Positions 8,414-17,474 are shown, numbered from the stretch's first letter. The stretch is 32,015 nucleotides of DNA from CAG-841 sp963614875 (GCA_963614875.1 CAVEFC010000015.1:1-32015), one strand, 5' to 3'. The notes: generated by a model not told the origin, from the sequence alone. Translations and numbers: made by a program.

Positions 8414-10966
8414 TTATTCATTTTCGGGAGGGTTTTCTCCTTCTGCGTGCGGCTCCGCTTCGGATTCGATTGCGGCTCCGCCTTCCGTATTTTCTGTTTC
8501 TTCTTCTTTTTCTGATTTTGTTACGGCAAAGTTTACTATCTTTGCTTCGCCGTCAAGACGCATAACTATAACGCCGGACGTGCTTCCGCTGCTGTAAACG
8601 GGAATACTGCTCACTGCCATACGGATTATCGTTCCTTCGTTTGTTATCACCATTATATCGTCGTCGTCGGAAACGGCTGCGATTCCAGCAAGCTCGCCCG
8701 TTTTTGCGGTAAGCCTGTGACAGATAACGCCCATCGTGCCGCGGCTGTGAGCCGAGAAGCAATCGAAATCGTTTCTCTTTCCAAAGCCTTTTTCGGTTAT
8801 GGTTATAAGCTTTTTGCCTTCTTCCACGACCGAAACTCCGACAACCTCATCGTCCCCCTTGAGCTTGATACCCCTTACGCCTCTTGCGGTCCTGCCCATA
8901 ACGCGGGCGTCCTTTTCATCAAAGCGTACGGCCTTGCCCATCCTTGTGGCGATTATAATATCGCTTTCGCCTTCCGTCTTCTTAACGGCAAGAAGCTCAT
9001 CGCCTTCGTCAAGGTTTATAGCTATCTTTCCGCCCTTGCGCTGATACTCAAAGTCCTTTGTGGAAGCTCTCTTGATAACGCCGTTCTTTGTGACCATTAC
9101 GAAATATTCGTCGTCGTCAAAGCTGTTCAGTGAAACTATAGATGTGACCTTTTCGCCTTCGGCAAGTTCAAGAACGTTTACAAGGTTCGTTCCCTTTGCC
9201 GTGCGGGAAGCTTCGGGTATCTGGTAGGCTTTTTTCATATATACCTTGCCGGCCGATGTGAACATAAGAAGATAACTGTGCGAATGAACGACCATAACGT
9301 CCTTTATCGCGTCTTCTTCCTTTGTCGTCATACCGACAATGCCTTTGCCGCCTCTGTTCTGGGCGGAATAGGTATCAACGGGATTTCTCTTGATATAGCC
9401 GCCGCACGTCATTGTTATGACGCATTCGTGACGCTCTATGAGATCTTCGTCGTCTATATCGTCTGCGGAATCCTGAATTTCGGTGTAGCGGTCGTCTCCG
9501 TATTTGTCGGAGATAGCCGTCATTTCCTCCTTCAGCGTCTGTTTTACTCTTTCGGGATTTGCAAGAATATCCTTGAAATCCGCAATTTTTGCTTCAAGCG
9601 CCTTGTATTCCTCCTCAAGTCTGAGGCGGTCAAGTCCCTGAAGCTGTTTTAAGCGCATTTCAAGTATCGCGCTCGCCTGCGGATCGCTGAGATTGAACCT
9701 TGCCATAAGGTTTTCTTTGGCGTCGTCATACGATTCGCGTATTGTTTTTATGATAGCGTCGATATTTTCTTCGGCTATCAGCAAACCTTCGAGGATGTGC
9801 GCTCTTTCCTCCGCCTTGCGAAGATCGAAGCGCGTTCTGCGGACGATAAGCTCCTCCTGAAATTTGATATATTCCGAAAGAATATGCTTCAGCGAAAGTA
9901 TTTTCGGCTGAGTCTGATCGTCAACCAGCGCGAGCATATTTATCGCAAACGAGGTCTGAAGCGAGGTCATTGTATAAAGATGATTCAACACCACCTGAGC
10001 GTTTGCGTCCTTTTTCGTTTCGATAACGATTCTCATACCGGTTCTGTCGGTTTCGTCGCGGAGATCCGATATTCCTTCTATGCGCTTGTCCTTTACAAGA
10101 TCGGCTATCGACGCTATGAGCATTCTCTTGTTCACCTGATAAGGAAGCTCCGTTACGATAATCCGTTCTCTTTTGTCCTTGCCGTATTCTTCAAAATGAC
10201 ATCTTGCGCGGACGATTATTCTTCCCTTGCCGGTTTCGTAAGCCTGTCTTATGCCGCTTCTTCCCATAATTATTCCCCTTGTCGGGAAATCGGGACCTTT
10301 TATGTGCTGCATAAGCTCGTCGAGCGTCGCTTCGGGATTGTCGAGCAGGCAGATCGCCGCGCCTATAACCTCGCGCAGATTGTGCGGAGGAATATTCGTC
10401 GCCATACCTACCGCTATGCCGGACGAGCCGTTTACGAGCAGGTTCGGAAATCTTGACGGAAGAACTCTCGGTTCTTTTCTTGTTTCGTCGAAGTTCGGCG
10501 ACCAATCGACCGTCTCTTTTTCTATATCGCGGAGCATTTCGTCCGATATGCGTGACATTCTCGCTTCTGTATAACGGTATGCCGCGGGCGGATCGCCGTC
10601 TATCGAGCCGAAGTTTCCGTGACCGTCTATAAGCGGATATCTCATTGAGAAGTCCTGCGCCAGACGGACAAGCGCGTCATAAACCGAGGCGTCGCCGTGC
10701 GGATGATATCTTCCGAGCACGTCGCCCACAGCCGTCGCGCATTTTCTGTAAGGCTTGTCGCGCGTCAGACCGTCCTCATACATAGCGTAGAGAATTCTTC
10801 TGTGAACGGGTTTAAGACCGTCGCGCACGTCGGGAAGCGCTCTTTCGACTATTACGGACATCGCATATTCGATAAAGGATTTCTGCATTTCCTTTACCAG
10901 CTCCGTATTGACGATGCGTTGGCTCGGATACATTATATCTTCGGGTTTGTAATCTTTATGTGCCAT
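8414..10966 (-). CDS. gyrA: DNA gyrase subunit A
   Basis: 850 aa. Breaks and rejoins DNA during ATP-driven negative supercoiling together with GyrB. The catalytic tyrosine is Y132 in AAYRYTEARM. The GyrA-box QNRGGKG, needed for DNA wrapping, is present in the C-terminal beta-pinwheel and separates it from ParC. The quinolone region reads HGDASVYD, so the position equivalent to E. coli Ser83 is Ala93 while the Asp87 equivalent (D97) is kept. The C-terminal tail is rich in Glu, Asn and Pro. The start follows GGAGG; gyrB ends 14 bp upstream. Confidence 0.98.
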   Translation of the reverse strand: MAHKDYKPEDIMYPSQRIVNTELVKEMQKSFIEYAMSVIVERALPDVRDGLKPVHRRILYAMYEDGLTRDKPYRKCATAVGDVLGRYHPHGDASVYDALVRLAQDFSMRYPLIDGHGNFGSIDGDPPAAYRYTEARMSRISDEMLRDIEKETVDWSPNFDETRKEPRVLPSRFPNLLVNGSSGIAVGMATNIPPHNLREVIGAAICLLDNPEATLDELMQHIKGPDFPTRGIIMGRSGIRQAYETGKGRIIVRARCHFEEYGKDKRERIIVTELPYQVNKRMLIASIADLVKDKRIEGISDLRDETDRTGMRIVIETKKDANAQVVLNHLYTMTSLQTSFAINMLALVDDQTQPKILSLKHILSEYIKFQEELIVRRTRFDLRKAEERAHILEGLLIAEENIDAIIKTIRESYDDAKENLMARFNLSDPQASAILEMRLKQLQGLDRLRLEEEYKALEAKIADFKDILANPERVKQTLKEEMTAISDKYGDDRYTEIQDSADDIDDEDLIERHECVITMTCGGYIKRNPVDTYSAQNRGGKGIVGMTTKEEDAIKDVMVVHSHSYLLMFTSAGKVYMKKAYQIPEASRTAKGTNLVNVLELAEGEKVTSIVSLNSFDDDEYFVMVTKNGVIKRASTKDFEYQRKGGKIAINLDEGDELLAVKKTEGESDIIIATRMGKAVRFDEKDARVMGRTARGVRGIKLKGDDEVVGVSVVEEGKKLITITEKGFGKRNDFDCFSAHSRGTMGVICHRLTAKTGELAGIAAVSDDDDIMVITNEGTIIRMAVSSIPVYSSGSTSGVIVMRLDGEAKIVNFAVTKSEKEEETENTEGGAAIESEAEPHAEGENPPENE

Positions 10967-10980
10967 CTTTCATCGCCTCC

Positions 10981-12930
10981 TTAAAAGTCAAGGTTCACCG
11001 CGTAGCGCGCGTTGACTTCTATAAATTCTTTTCTCGGCTCGACATCCTCGCCCATAAGGACGGAGAAGGTTTCGTCCGCAAGCTGCGCGTCTTCAAGCTG
11101 AATACGGCGGAGCGTTCTCGTTTCGGGATTCATTGTCGTTTCCCAGAGCTCGTGCGGATTCATTTCGCCGAGACCTTTGTATCTCGATATATCTATTTTT
11201 ACCTTCGGATCTCCGCCGCGCATTTCGGCGGAAATGGCGTCGCGTTCCTCATCGGAATAAGCGACTCTCTGCGTTTTTCCTCTTGTAAGCTTGTAGAGCG
11301 GCGGAACTGCCGAATAAACGTAGCCCTGCTCGATAAGCGGACGCATAAAGCGGAAAAAGAACGTAAGCAGAAGCGTTCTGATATGCGAGCCGTCCACATC
11401 GGCATCCGCCATAATTATTATTTTGTGATAGCGGAGCTTTTCGATATCGAATTCGTTTCCGATGCCCGCTCCGAGCGCAACAATTACGGGATTGAGCTTG
11501 TCGTTTCCGTAAACCTTGTCGGCTCTTGCCTTTTCGACGTTGAGCATTTTACCCCAGAGAGGAAGTATGGCTTGAAAGCGGCTGTCGCGTCCCTGCGTTG
11601 CCGAACCGCCTGCCGAGTCACCCTCGACAATGTAGATTTCAGTGAGAGAAGCGTCTCTCTCATTGCAGTCGCGAAGCTTATCCGGCATCTGACCGGAGTC
11701 AAGGCCTGTTTTTCTTCTTGTTGCTTCTCTTGCCTTTCTTGCGGCTTCTCTCGCTCTCGAAGCGGCGAGTGCCTTTTCGACTATGATTTTTCCGACAGCC
11801 GGATGCTCTTCAAGATATTCCGAAAGCTTTACTGACATAAGCTTATCGACAAACGAACGCATATCGGAGTTGCCGAGCTTTGCCTTCGTCTGACCTTCAA
11901 ACTGCGCTTCTTTGAGCTTTACGGATATAACCGCGCAGATTCCCTCGCGTATATCCTCGCCCTTGAAGGCGCCGTCGCTGTCCTTTACAAGCTTTTTGTC
12001 CGTGGCGTACTTGTTCATAACTCTCGTAAGCGCAGCCTTGAAGCCGTCCTCGTGAGTGCCGCCCTCGACGGTGTGTATATTGTTTGCAAAGGAAATCATC
12101 GTTTCCTCGTATTTATCGTTGTACTGAATGGCTATTTCCGCGGTTTTGTCCTCAGCCTCGGCGCGCATATAGATAACGTCGTGAAGAACGTTTGCGTGCT
12201 TCAATGAATTGAGATGTCCCACAAAGCTTTTTATTCCGCCTTCGTAGACAAGAACCTCTTTTCTCGGCTCTTCTTCTCTTTCGTCGGTGACGGTTATGGT
12301 TATTCCCGCATTAAGAAACGCCTGCTCGCGCATACGGTTGAGAATAACGTCGTAATCGAATACCGTCGTTTCTCTGAAAATATCGCCGTCGGGCATAAAA
12401 CGGACGTAAAGACCGTGATCTTCCGCGTCGCAGGTGCCGACGCAGGCAAAAGGACGGGCTATGTTGCCCTTTTCAAAGCGTTCGGAATATACTTTCCCGT
12501 CGTGACGGTTTTCCACCTCCGTCCAATCGGAAAGCGCGTTTACAACCGACGCGCCCACTCCGTGCAGACCGCCGGAAAATTTGTAGCCCTCTCCGCCGAA
12601 TTTTCCGCCCGCGTGAAGCACGGTGAATACAACCTCAAGCGTGGGAGTGCCCGTCTGCGCGTTTATACCTGCCGGAATACCGCGTCCGTTATCGCGGACG
12701 GAAACGCTTCCGTCCTTATGGAACGTCACCTCAATATGCGTGCATACGCCCGCCATCGCCTCGTCTATGGAGTTGTCCACTATCTCGTAAACAAGATGAT
12801 GAAGTCCCCTCTGCGACGTGCTTCCGATATACATTCCGGGACGCTTTCTTACAGGCTCAAGTCCTTCAAGCACCTGAATCTGACTTTCGTCATAGACCTG
12901 ACCTGCGGGTGTTTTAACTTCTTCTGACAT
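10981..12930 (-). CDS. gyrB: DNA gyrase subunit B
   Basis: 649 aa ATPase subunit of gyrase. GHKL ATP-binding motifs EIVDNSIDEAMAG and GLHGVGASVVNAL, then the Toprim motifs EGDSAGGSA and DADVDGSHIRTL, and the C-terminal GyrA-contact segment RYKGLGEMNPHELWETTMNP. Length is typical of Bacillota, without the extra Toprim insertion of enterobacteria. The ATG follows AAAGGA. It sits 24 bp after remB in the same orientation. Confidence 0.98.
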   Translation of the reverse strand: MSEEVKTPAGQVYDESQIQVLEGLEPVRKRPGMYIGSTSQRGLHHLVYEIVDNSIDEAMAGVCTHIEVTFHKDGSVSVRDNGRGIPAGINAQTGTPTLEVVFTVLHAGGKFGGEGYKFSGGLHGVGASVVNALSDWTEVENRHDGKVYSERFEKGNIARPFACVGTCDAEDHGLYVRFMPDGDIFRETTVFDYDVILNRMREQAFLNAGITITVTDEREEEPRKEVLVYEGGIKSFVGHLNSLKHANVLHDVIYMRAEAEDKTAEIAIQYNDKYEETMISFANNIHTVEGGTHEDGFKAALTRVMNKYATDKKLVKDSDGAFKGEDIREGICAVISVKLKEAQFEGQTKAKLGNSDMRSFVDKLMSVKLSEYLEEHPAVGKIIVEKALAASRAREAARKAREATRRKTGLDSGQMPDKLRDCNERDASLTEIYIVEGDSAGGSATQGRDSRFQAILPLWGKMLNVEKARADKVYGNDKLNPVIVALGAGIGNEFDIEKLRYHKIIIMADADVDGSHIRTLLLTFFFRFMRPLIEQGYVYSAVPPLYKLTRGKTQRVAYSDEERDAISAEMRGGDPKVKIDISRYKGLGEMNPHELWETTMNPETRTLRRIQLEDAQLADETFSVLMGEDVEPRKEFIEVNARYAVNLDF

Positions 12931-12954
12931 AACTTTTTCCTTTCCGGTTGGAGT

Positions 12955-13206
12955 TTAATACTTTTCGGCTCTCTGGCAGAGAGTTTTCGGCGAAAGCTGT
13001 GAAAAATAAACGTTTTCTCTCTTTTCGCCACATTCAAGAACTATGGATTTCGGTATTTCTCCGGACGCGGAGAAAAGTCCGCCCCGCTTTTCTGCGGAAG
13101 AAAGCCATGAGCGCGTTATTTTCGATACCGTGGCTGTATCCGAATCGAATATGCCAACGATATCCTTTGTTTTTATCATTTTTCCGTTACCTATGTGGAG
13201 ATACAT
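12955..13206 (-). CDS. remB: RemB-like DUF370 protein (YaaB)
   Basis: 83 aa. N-terminus MYLHIGNGKMIKTKDIVGIFD matches the DUF370 family. In Bacillus subtilis RemB (YaaB) lies between recF and gyrB, the same place as here, and contributes to activation of extracellular-matrix genes together with RemA, a DNA-binding ring protein. The regulatory target in this organism cannot be told. It begins 6 bp after the recF stop; a GAGG overlapping the recF end serves as ribosome binding site. Confidence 0.85.
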   Translation of the reverse strand: MYLHIGNGKMIKTKDIVGIFDSDTATVSKITRSWLSSAEKRGGLFSASGEIPKSIVLECGEKRENVYFSQLSPKTLCQRAEKY

Positions 13207-13212
13207 AAAACC

Positions 13213-14331
13213 TCATCTGTAATAATAATTTCCGTTTTCAACATATATTTTGCGGGCGTTTTTGCAATCCGAAAAATCGGCTTCGTCGCAGGACGTGACT
13301 ATTACCTGCTTTCCCGAAAGACTGCCGAGAACATAATTTTTTCTGCTTCTGTCAAGCTCGGAAAGCACGTCGTCGAAAAGAAACACGGGATATTCGCCCG
13401 TTTCCTCGCGGCAAAGCTCGCCCTCGGCAAGCTTCAGCGCAAGCGCAATGCTTCTCTGCTGTCCCTGCGAAGCGAATATTTTCGCCGAGCCTATCGGCAG
13501 CTTTATGTCAAAATCGTCTCTGTGAGCGCCGAATACCGACGTTTTTGCCGCCTTTTCGCGCTCCGCGCCGTTTTTTACGGTTTCGATATACCGCTTCAGG
13601 TTTTCTTCCCTGTCGGAAAGATCGCAGCCGTCGCACGATATGTTTGAAATATATTCGTAGCTTACGGTTTCTTTTCCGCCCGTCATATCGAGAAGAAACG
13701 CTTTTACATATTCAAAAAGCCTGCGAAGATATTCCGCCCTTACCGACGTTATATAAGCCGAGCTTTCGGCAGTTTTCCGCGAATACACGGAATACATATC
13801 TTCAAACGCGGCGGGACTGTAATTTTCGGCGTTTTTAAGCAGTGCGTTTTTCTGCTCGGTGAGCTTTCCGTATTCTATCAGCGCGCCGAGATACGCAGGC
13901 TTTATCTGCGATATTGCCGAATCAACAAACGCGCGCCTGACGGAAGGCTCGTCCTTTACTATTGCAAGATGCTCGGGACAGAAAAGCACAGCCTTGAAAT
14001 TTCCCACAAATTCGGACATTTTTTTCGTTTTCACGCCGTTGAGAAAGCATTCCTTTTTCAGCTCGCGGAAATACCGCAGCGACATTTTGTTTTCTCTTTT
14101 TTCATCGGTGTAGGAAATGCTTATCTGCGAAAAATCCTTATCGTTTTTTATCATATCCTTATCTCTTGCCCGACGAAAGCTCTTTCCGCCGGCAAAAAGA
14201 TAAATTCCTTCGATAACAGCCGTTTTTCCCTGAGCATTCCCGCCGAAAAGAATATTCATTCCGGACGAAAACGTAAACGGAAAATGTTCTATGTTTCTGA
14301 AATTTTCAAAAACGGCAACGTCAAGATACAT
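13213..14331 (-). CDS. recF: DNA replication and repair protein RecF
   Basis: 372 aa SMC-like ATPase that helps load RecA at single-strand gaps. Walker A GGNAQGKTAV is near residues 30-39, the ABC signature-like SQGQQRSIALALKLAE is near 295, and Walker B VFLFDDVLSELD follows near 320. The start lies 4 bp after the dnaN stop with a weak ribosome binding site, so translation is probably coupled to dnaN. The S4-domain gene (yaaA/rlbA) that often stands between dnaN and recF in Bacillota is missing. Confidence 0.96.
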   Translation of the reverse strand: MYLDVAVFENFRNIEHFPFTFSSGMNILFGGNAQGKTAVIEGIYLFAGGKSFRRARDKDMIKNDKDFSQISISYTDEKRENKMSLRYFRELKKECFLNGVKTKKMSEFVGNFKAVLFCPEHLAIVKDEPSVRRAFVDSAISQIKPAYLGALIEYGKLTEQKNALLKNAENYSPAAFEDMYSVYSRKTAESSAYITSVRAEYLRRLFEYVKAFLLDMTGGKETVSYEYISNISCDGCDLSDREENLKRYIETVKNGAEREKAAKTSVFGAHRDDFDIKLPIGSAKIFASQGQQRSIALALKLAEGELCREETGEYPVFLFDDVLSELDRSRKNYVLGSLSGKQVIVTSCDEADFSDCKNARKIYVENGNYYYR

Positions 14332-14335
14332 ATTT

Positions 14336-15511
14336 TCAGTTTTCTCTCATCTTCATCGGAAGCGCAAGATAGATAAAGCTGTCGTCCTTGTCGCTTTCGC
14401 CGCTTCCTTCGATTATCATACTCATAAGAGAGGACGTAAGAGAAAGCTTGAGAATATCAGTTCCGCACGCGCGGAGAATTTCTATAAGGTATTTGCAGGA
14501 AAAACCTATCTCCATATCGGGGCCCTTCTTTTCAATGGGGATTTCATCGAATACTTTTCCGTTTATCGAAACCGCCGAAATATGAAGAATTTCATCCTCT
14601 ACTTTGAATTTCACAATGCTCTTTGACTGACCTACCGCTCTGTCCTCCGTCACAAGAGAAGCTCTTTCAAGCGCGTCCTCAAGCATATTTTTATCAACCG
14701 TCACAAACGTTTTGCTTTCCTTCGGAATAAATCTTTCGTATTCCATATACGCCGTGTCTATAAGGCGCGAGAAAAGCACCGTTTCCTTTATGTCGTCGCC
14801 GTAGCGCATACCCAGAGAAAATATGATGTGCTTTTTCGTAAGCGAAAACTTTATCTTTTCGTCGGTATCGTCGAGCAGACGTGATATTTCGTTTATCGTT
14901 TTTCCTGGAACGATGAATTTAAGCTCCGTTTCGCCTGTTTTTGAATCTATGTTTGTTTCGCATCTGTTTACTCTTATCGCAAGACGGAAGCTGTCGCAAG
15001 CGACGGTTTTAATTCTGTCGCCCTCGACTTCAAAATAAAGTCCGGTGAGCGCAGGTCTGCCGTTGTCGTCGTGACTTATAGCAAACGCCGTGCGGTTTAT
15101 CATTGATTTTATCTTCGACTGCGTTACCGTAAAGCTTCTTTCGGGAGAAAATTCGGGTATCTGCGGGAATTCTTCGCCCGGAAGATAATGAAGCTGGAAT
15201 TTCGAGCGTCCGCTCGATATCGTGGCGAAATTGCCGTCGCCCGTTTCTATTGTGATATCGGAAGGCATGAATTTTACAACCGAAGCAAGCTTTGCTCCGT
15301 TGATAACGGCTGCGCCGCCTTCATGAACCTTTGCGTCTATGGTCGTTTTTACGCCTTTTTCAAGGTCGTAGGCGCAGATCATACACTTGTCCGAGCCTAC
15401 GCTTGAAAGAAGAATACCTTCTATCGCGCCGTAGGTCTTTTCCGATGAAACGCATCCGAGCGAGCGCTGGATACAAAGCAGGAGCATCTCCTTCTGGAAT
15501 GTGATTTTCAT
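14336..15511 (-). CDS. dnaN: DNA polymerase III beta subunit (sliding clamp)
   Basis: 391 aa, a little longer than the usual 365-380. Forms the dimeric ring that tethers polymerase to DNA. The N-terminus MKITFQKEMLLLCIQRS and the central segments FIVPGKTINEISRLL and RALTGLYFEVEGD-like strand patterns fit the family. The C-terminal end replaces the common MPMRL with LALPMKMREN. The ribosome binding site is AAAGGA. It is separated from dnaA by the 534-bp oriC region and presumably has a promoter there that I could not place with confidence. Confidence 0.97.
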   Translation of the reverse strand: MKITFQKEMLLLCIQRSLGCVSSEKTYGAIEGILLSSVGSDKCMICAYDLEKGVKTTIDAKVHEGGAAVINGAKLASVVKFMPSDITIETGDGNFATISSGRSKFQLHYLPGEEFPQIPEFSPERSFTVTQSKIKSMINRTAFAISHDDNGRPALTGLYFEVEGDRIKTVACDSFRLAIRVNRCETNIDSKTGETELKFIVPGKTINEISRLLDDTDEKIKFSLTKKHIIFSLGMRYGDDIKETVLFSRLIDTAYMEYERFIPKESKTFVTVDKNMLEDALERASLVTEDRAVGQSKSIVKFKVEDEILHISAVSINGKVFDEIPIEKKGPDMEIGFSCKYLIEILRACGTDILKLSLTSSLMSMIIEGSGESDKDDSFIYLALPMKMREN

Positions 15512-15529
15512 GTTTTTATCCTTTCGTGT

Positions 15530-15602
15530 TTTTTATTTTTCTGAAAAATTTTTTTCTTTAAGAAGAAAAGATAAGATATAAAGAAAGCAGACGTAGAAGT
15601 AG
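15530..15602. other. Candidate DNA unwinding element with trio-like triplets
   Basis: An AT-rich run occupies 15530-15590. It is followed by the triplets TAG AAG TAG (15594-15602), then a short GC-rich patch (15603-15614) and the DnaA-box-like TGTTGAAAA at 15615. In Bacillus the order AT-rich DNA, DnaA-trios, GC cluster, DnaA boxes forms the basal unwinding system. The match here is by arrangement and only three triplets, so it is tentative. Confidence 0.4.
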
Positions 15603-15614
15603 AGGCGCAGAAGC

Positions 15615-15789
15615 TGTTGAAAAGCCGAAACATCCGCGCGACGACTTGAAAAACCGCCCCTTTTGTTTTTTGAATATCTGTCGAAACGCTTTTTATGATT
15701 TGTTGAAAAAAACGGATAACTTTTTTATGCTTTCGAAATGTTGAAAACAAAGCGAAACTTTCTGTTTATAACTTAAAACTTGTGGAAAA
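15615..15789 (+). repeat. DnaA-box-like repeats, dnaN-proximal group
   Basis: Three exact TGTTGAAAA copies at 15615-15623, 15701-15709 and 15739-15747, and TGTGGAAAA at 15781-15789, all on the plus strand. TGTTGAAAA has two differences from the consensus TGTGGATAA; TGTGGAAAA has one. Recurrence of one exact 9-mer in this gap argues for function. Confidence 0.65.
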
Positions 15790-15929
15790 CGCGCCGCCGG
15801 AAAATATAAGCATCCCAATAAAAGCTAAAACTGTAATATAGACAGCGCTTTTCTGAAAGGCCGTGAAAGGCTTGCTCTTTCGGATATATTTATATTCAGA
15901 TGTTAAAAAGCAAAACCGTTTACACCGGA

Positions 15930-16005
15930 TTTTCAACAGGCTTTTATACACGAAAAAGCTTGACCGTAAAAGGTTTTCAACATTTTTTCAACATTGTGTG
16001 GAAAA
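15930..16005. repeat. DnaA-box-like repeats, dnaA-proximal group
   Basis: TTTTCAACA at 15930-15938, 15974-15982 and 15985-15993 (minus-strand sense of the same 9-mer), TTATACACG at 15944-15952 and TGTGGAAAA at 15997-16005. The last three boxes start 11 and 12 bp apart, about one helical turn. Orientation is mostly opposite to the dnaN-proximal group. Confidence 0.65.
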
Positions 16006-16045
16006 CTTTATCGTCGCTTTTATACCTGAAAAATTTTTGGCAGTT

Positions 16046-17443
16046 TTATTGGAATTCTTTAATAATTTCGTTTACCTCATGCTCAAGTGAAACATCTTTT
16101 TTCATCTGATCGGATACCGACTGTATTGAATAAAGAATAGTCGAATGATCCTTTCCGCCGAAAATATTTCCTATGTTTTTCAGAGTGAGATTCGTAACGT
16201 GATTTACAACGTATATGGCTACCTGTCTTGCCGCCACGATTTCTTTTGATCTTCTTGTGCCTTTTATGTCCTCCGCCGGAACGCCGTAGCGGTTTGCGAC
16301 GTTTGCAATAACCTTTTCCGCCGTCGCTTCAGGAGGCTCGGCTCCCGAAATTATTCCGGAGAGCAGAGTTTTTGCGTCCTCTATTGTTATATCGTTGCCT
16401 TTGTTGAGGACGGTTTTGTAGGCTCCGAGCTTTTTGATTATGCCCTCTATCTGTCTTACGTTGCTTTTTGTATTTTCCGCTATATATGTCAGAACGTCGT
16501 TTGAAAGATCGACGTTCATAGCCATTGCCTTGCTTTTGAATATCGCTATGCGGAGCTCCGTGTCCGGAGGCTGAACATCGGCGACCATTCCGCCTTCAAA
16601 ACGGCTTACAAGCCTTTCTTCAAGATTCTGAAGCTCTCTCGGCGGACGATCCGACGTAAGAACTATCTGCTTGTGTGCGTCGTACAGAGCGTTGAAGGTG
16701 TGGAAAAATTCCTCCTGCGTCGATTCTTTTCCGGCGATGAACTGAATATCGTCCACGAAAAGCATATCGGCTGCGCGGTATTTTTCCTTGAATTTCGACG
16801 TTGATTTTTTCACAAGACAATCGAGAAATTCGTTTGTGAAGTTTTCCGCCGAAACGAAAATTATGTTGAAATCGGGATAACGCTTTGAAACGTCGTGAAC
16901 GATGGCGCGCATAAGATGCGTCTTTCCGAGTCCGCTTGCGCCGTATATGAACAGAGGATTGTATTCCGATGCGGGATGATTTGCAACCGCAACGCTTGCC
17001 GCATAAGCAAATTTATTCGAGCTTCCGACAATGAAATTTTCAAAGGTGTATTCGTTTTCGCGGGAACGCTGCTCGCCCTTATCGAAATAAAATTCGTCGT
17101 TTTTTTCGGCTTTCTCGGCTTCCTTTGCTTTTTCTTCCTCAAGCTGACGGAGATATTCCTTTTCTTCCTCAGAGCCGCGCAAAAAATATTTGCCCTTTTT
17201 ATAAATCTTTACGTTAAGATTGAGGCTCAGCGCTTTTGAAAAAGCTTCCGATATCTTCTGTGAATAGTTGGCGTTAAGGATATCTATCAGATCCTCGTTT
17301 TCGTCTATTACCAGAATGGCGTTTTTATCGTCTATGGAAACAAGCTCAAGACGGTTGAGCCAGAGATCCATCAGCACTTCGGAATAGACGTGCGAGAGCG
17401 AATCGAGGACAATTTTCCATATCTTATTATACGATGAATCCAT
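16046..17443 (-). CDS. dnaA: Chromosomal replication initiator DnaA
   Basis: 465 aa AAA+ initiator that binds DnaA boxes and melts oriC. Domain I is about residues 1-85. A short charged linker (about 90-130, rich in Glu and Lys) forms domain II. The AAA+ core has Walker A GASGLGKT (168-175) and Walker B LFVDD (228-232). Domain IV ends with the helix-turn-helix signature GGKDHSTIL (429-437), in which the usual DHTT reads DHST. The ATG at 17443 follows AAAGGA and a small hairpin in the leader. Expression comes from a well-formed promoter at 17495-17523. Confidence 0.98.
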   Translation of the reverse strand: MDSSYNKIWKIVLDSLSHVYSEVLMDLWLNRLELVSIDDKNAILVIDENEDLIDILNANYSQKISEAFSKALSLNLNVKIYKKGKYFLRGSEEEKEYLRQLEEEKAKEAEKAEKNDEFYFDKGEQRSRENEYTFENFIVGSSNKFAYAASVAVANHPASEYNPLFIYGASGLGKTHLMRAIVHDVSKRYPDFNIIFVSAENFTNEFLDCLVKKSTSKFKEKYRAADMLFVDDIQFIAGKESTQEEFFHTFNALYDAHKQIVLTSDRPPRELQNLEERLVSRFEGGMVADVQPPDTELRIAIFKSKAMAMNVDLSNDVLTYIAENTKSNVRQIEGIIKKLGAYKTVLNKGNDITIEDAKTLLSGIISGAEPPEATAEKVIANVANRYGVPAEDIKGTRRSKEIVAARQVAIYVVNHVTNLTLKNIGNIFGGKDHSTILYSIQSVSDQMKKDVSLEHEVNEIIKEFQ

Positions 17444-17459
17444 TTTGTTACGTCCTTTC

Positions 17460-17474
17460 GGGCGGAAAACGCCC
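17460..17474 (-). promoter_or_regulatory. Hairpin in the dnaA leader next to the ribosome binding site
   Basis: GGGCG (17460-17464) pairs with CGCCC (17470-17474) around a five-base loop. In the dnaA mRNA this stem ends directly before the GAAAGGA ribosome binding site, so it could affect initiation. Only five base pairs are seen, so the effect is uncertain. Confidence 0.4.

Larger units (their letters stand above)
15512..16045. other. oriC: Probable chromosomal replication origin (oriC)
   Basis: Gene-free 534 bp between dnaA and dnaN, the usual oriC place in Bacillota. It holds six copies of TGTTGAAAA or its complement TTTTCAACA, two TGTGGAAAA and one TTATACACG, all DnaA-box-like. The dnaN-proximal end (about 15530-15590) is strongly AT-rich and suits the unwinding element; in Bacillus the unwound site is also on the dnaN side. 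No perfect TTATCCACA consensus is present. Open frames inside are short and lack family features. Confidence 0.85.

Noticed and set aside
13239..13248. Another TTTTCAACA copy inside the end of recF
   Set aside because: It is coding sequence, single and outside the oriC gap; such a 9-mer is expected occasionally by chance.
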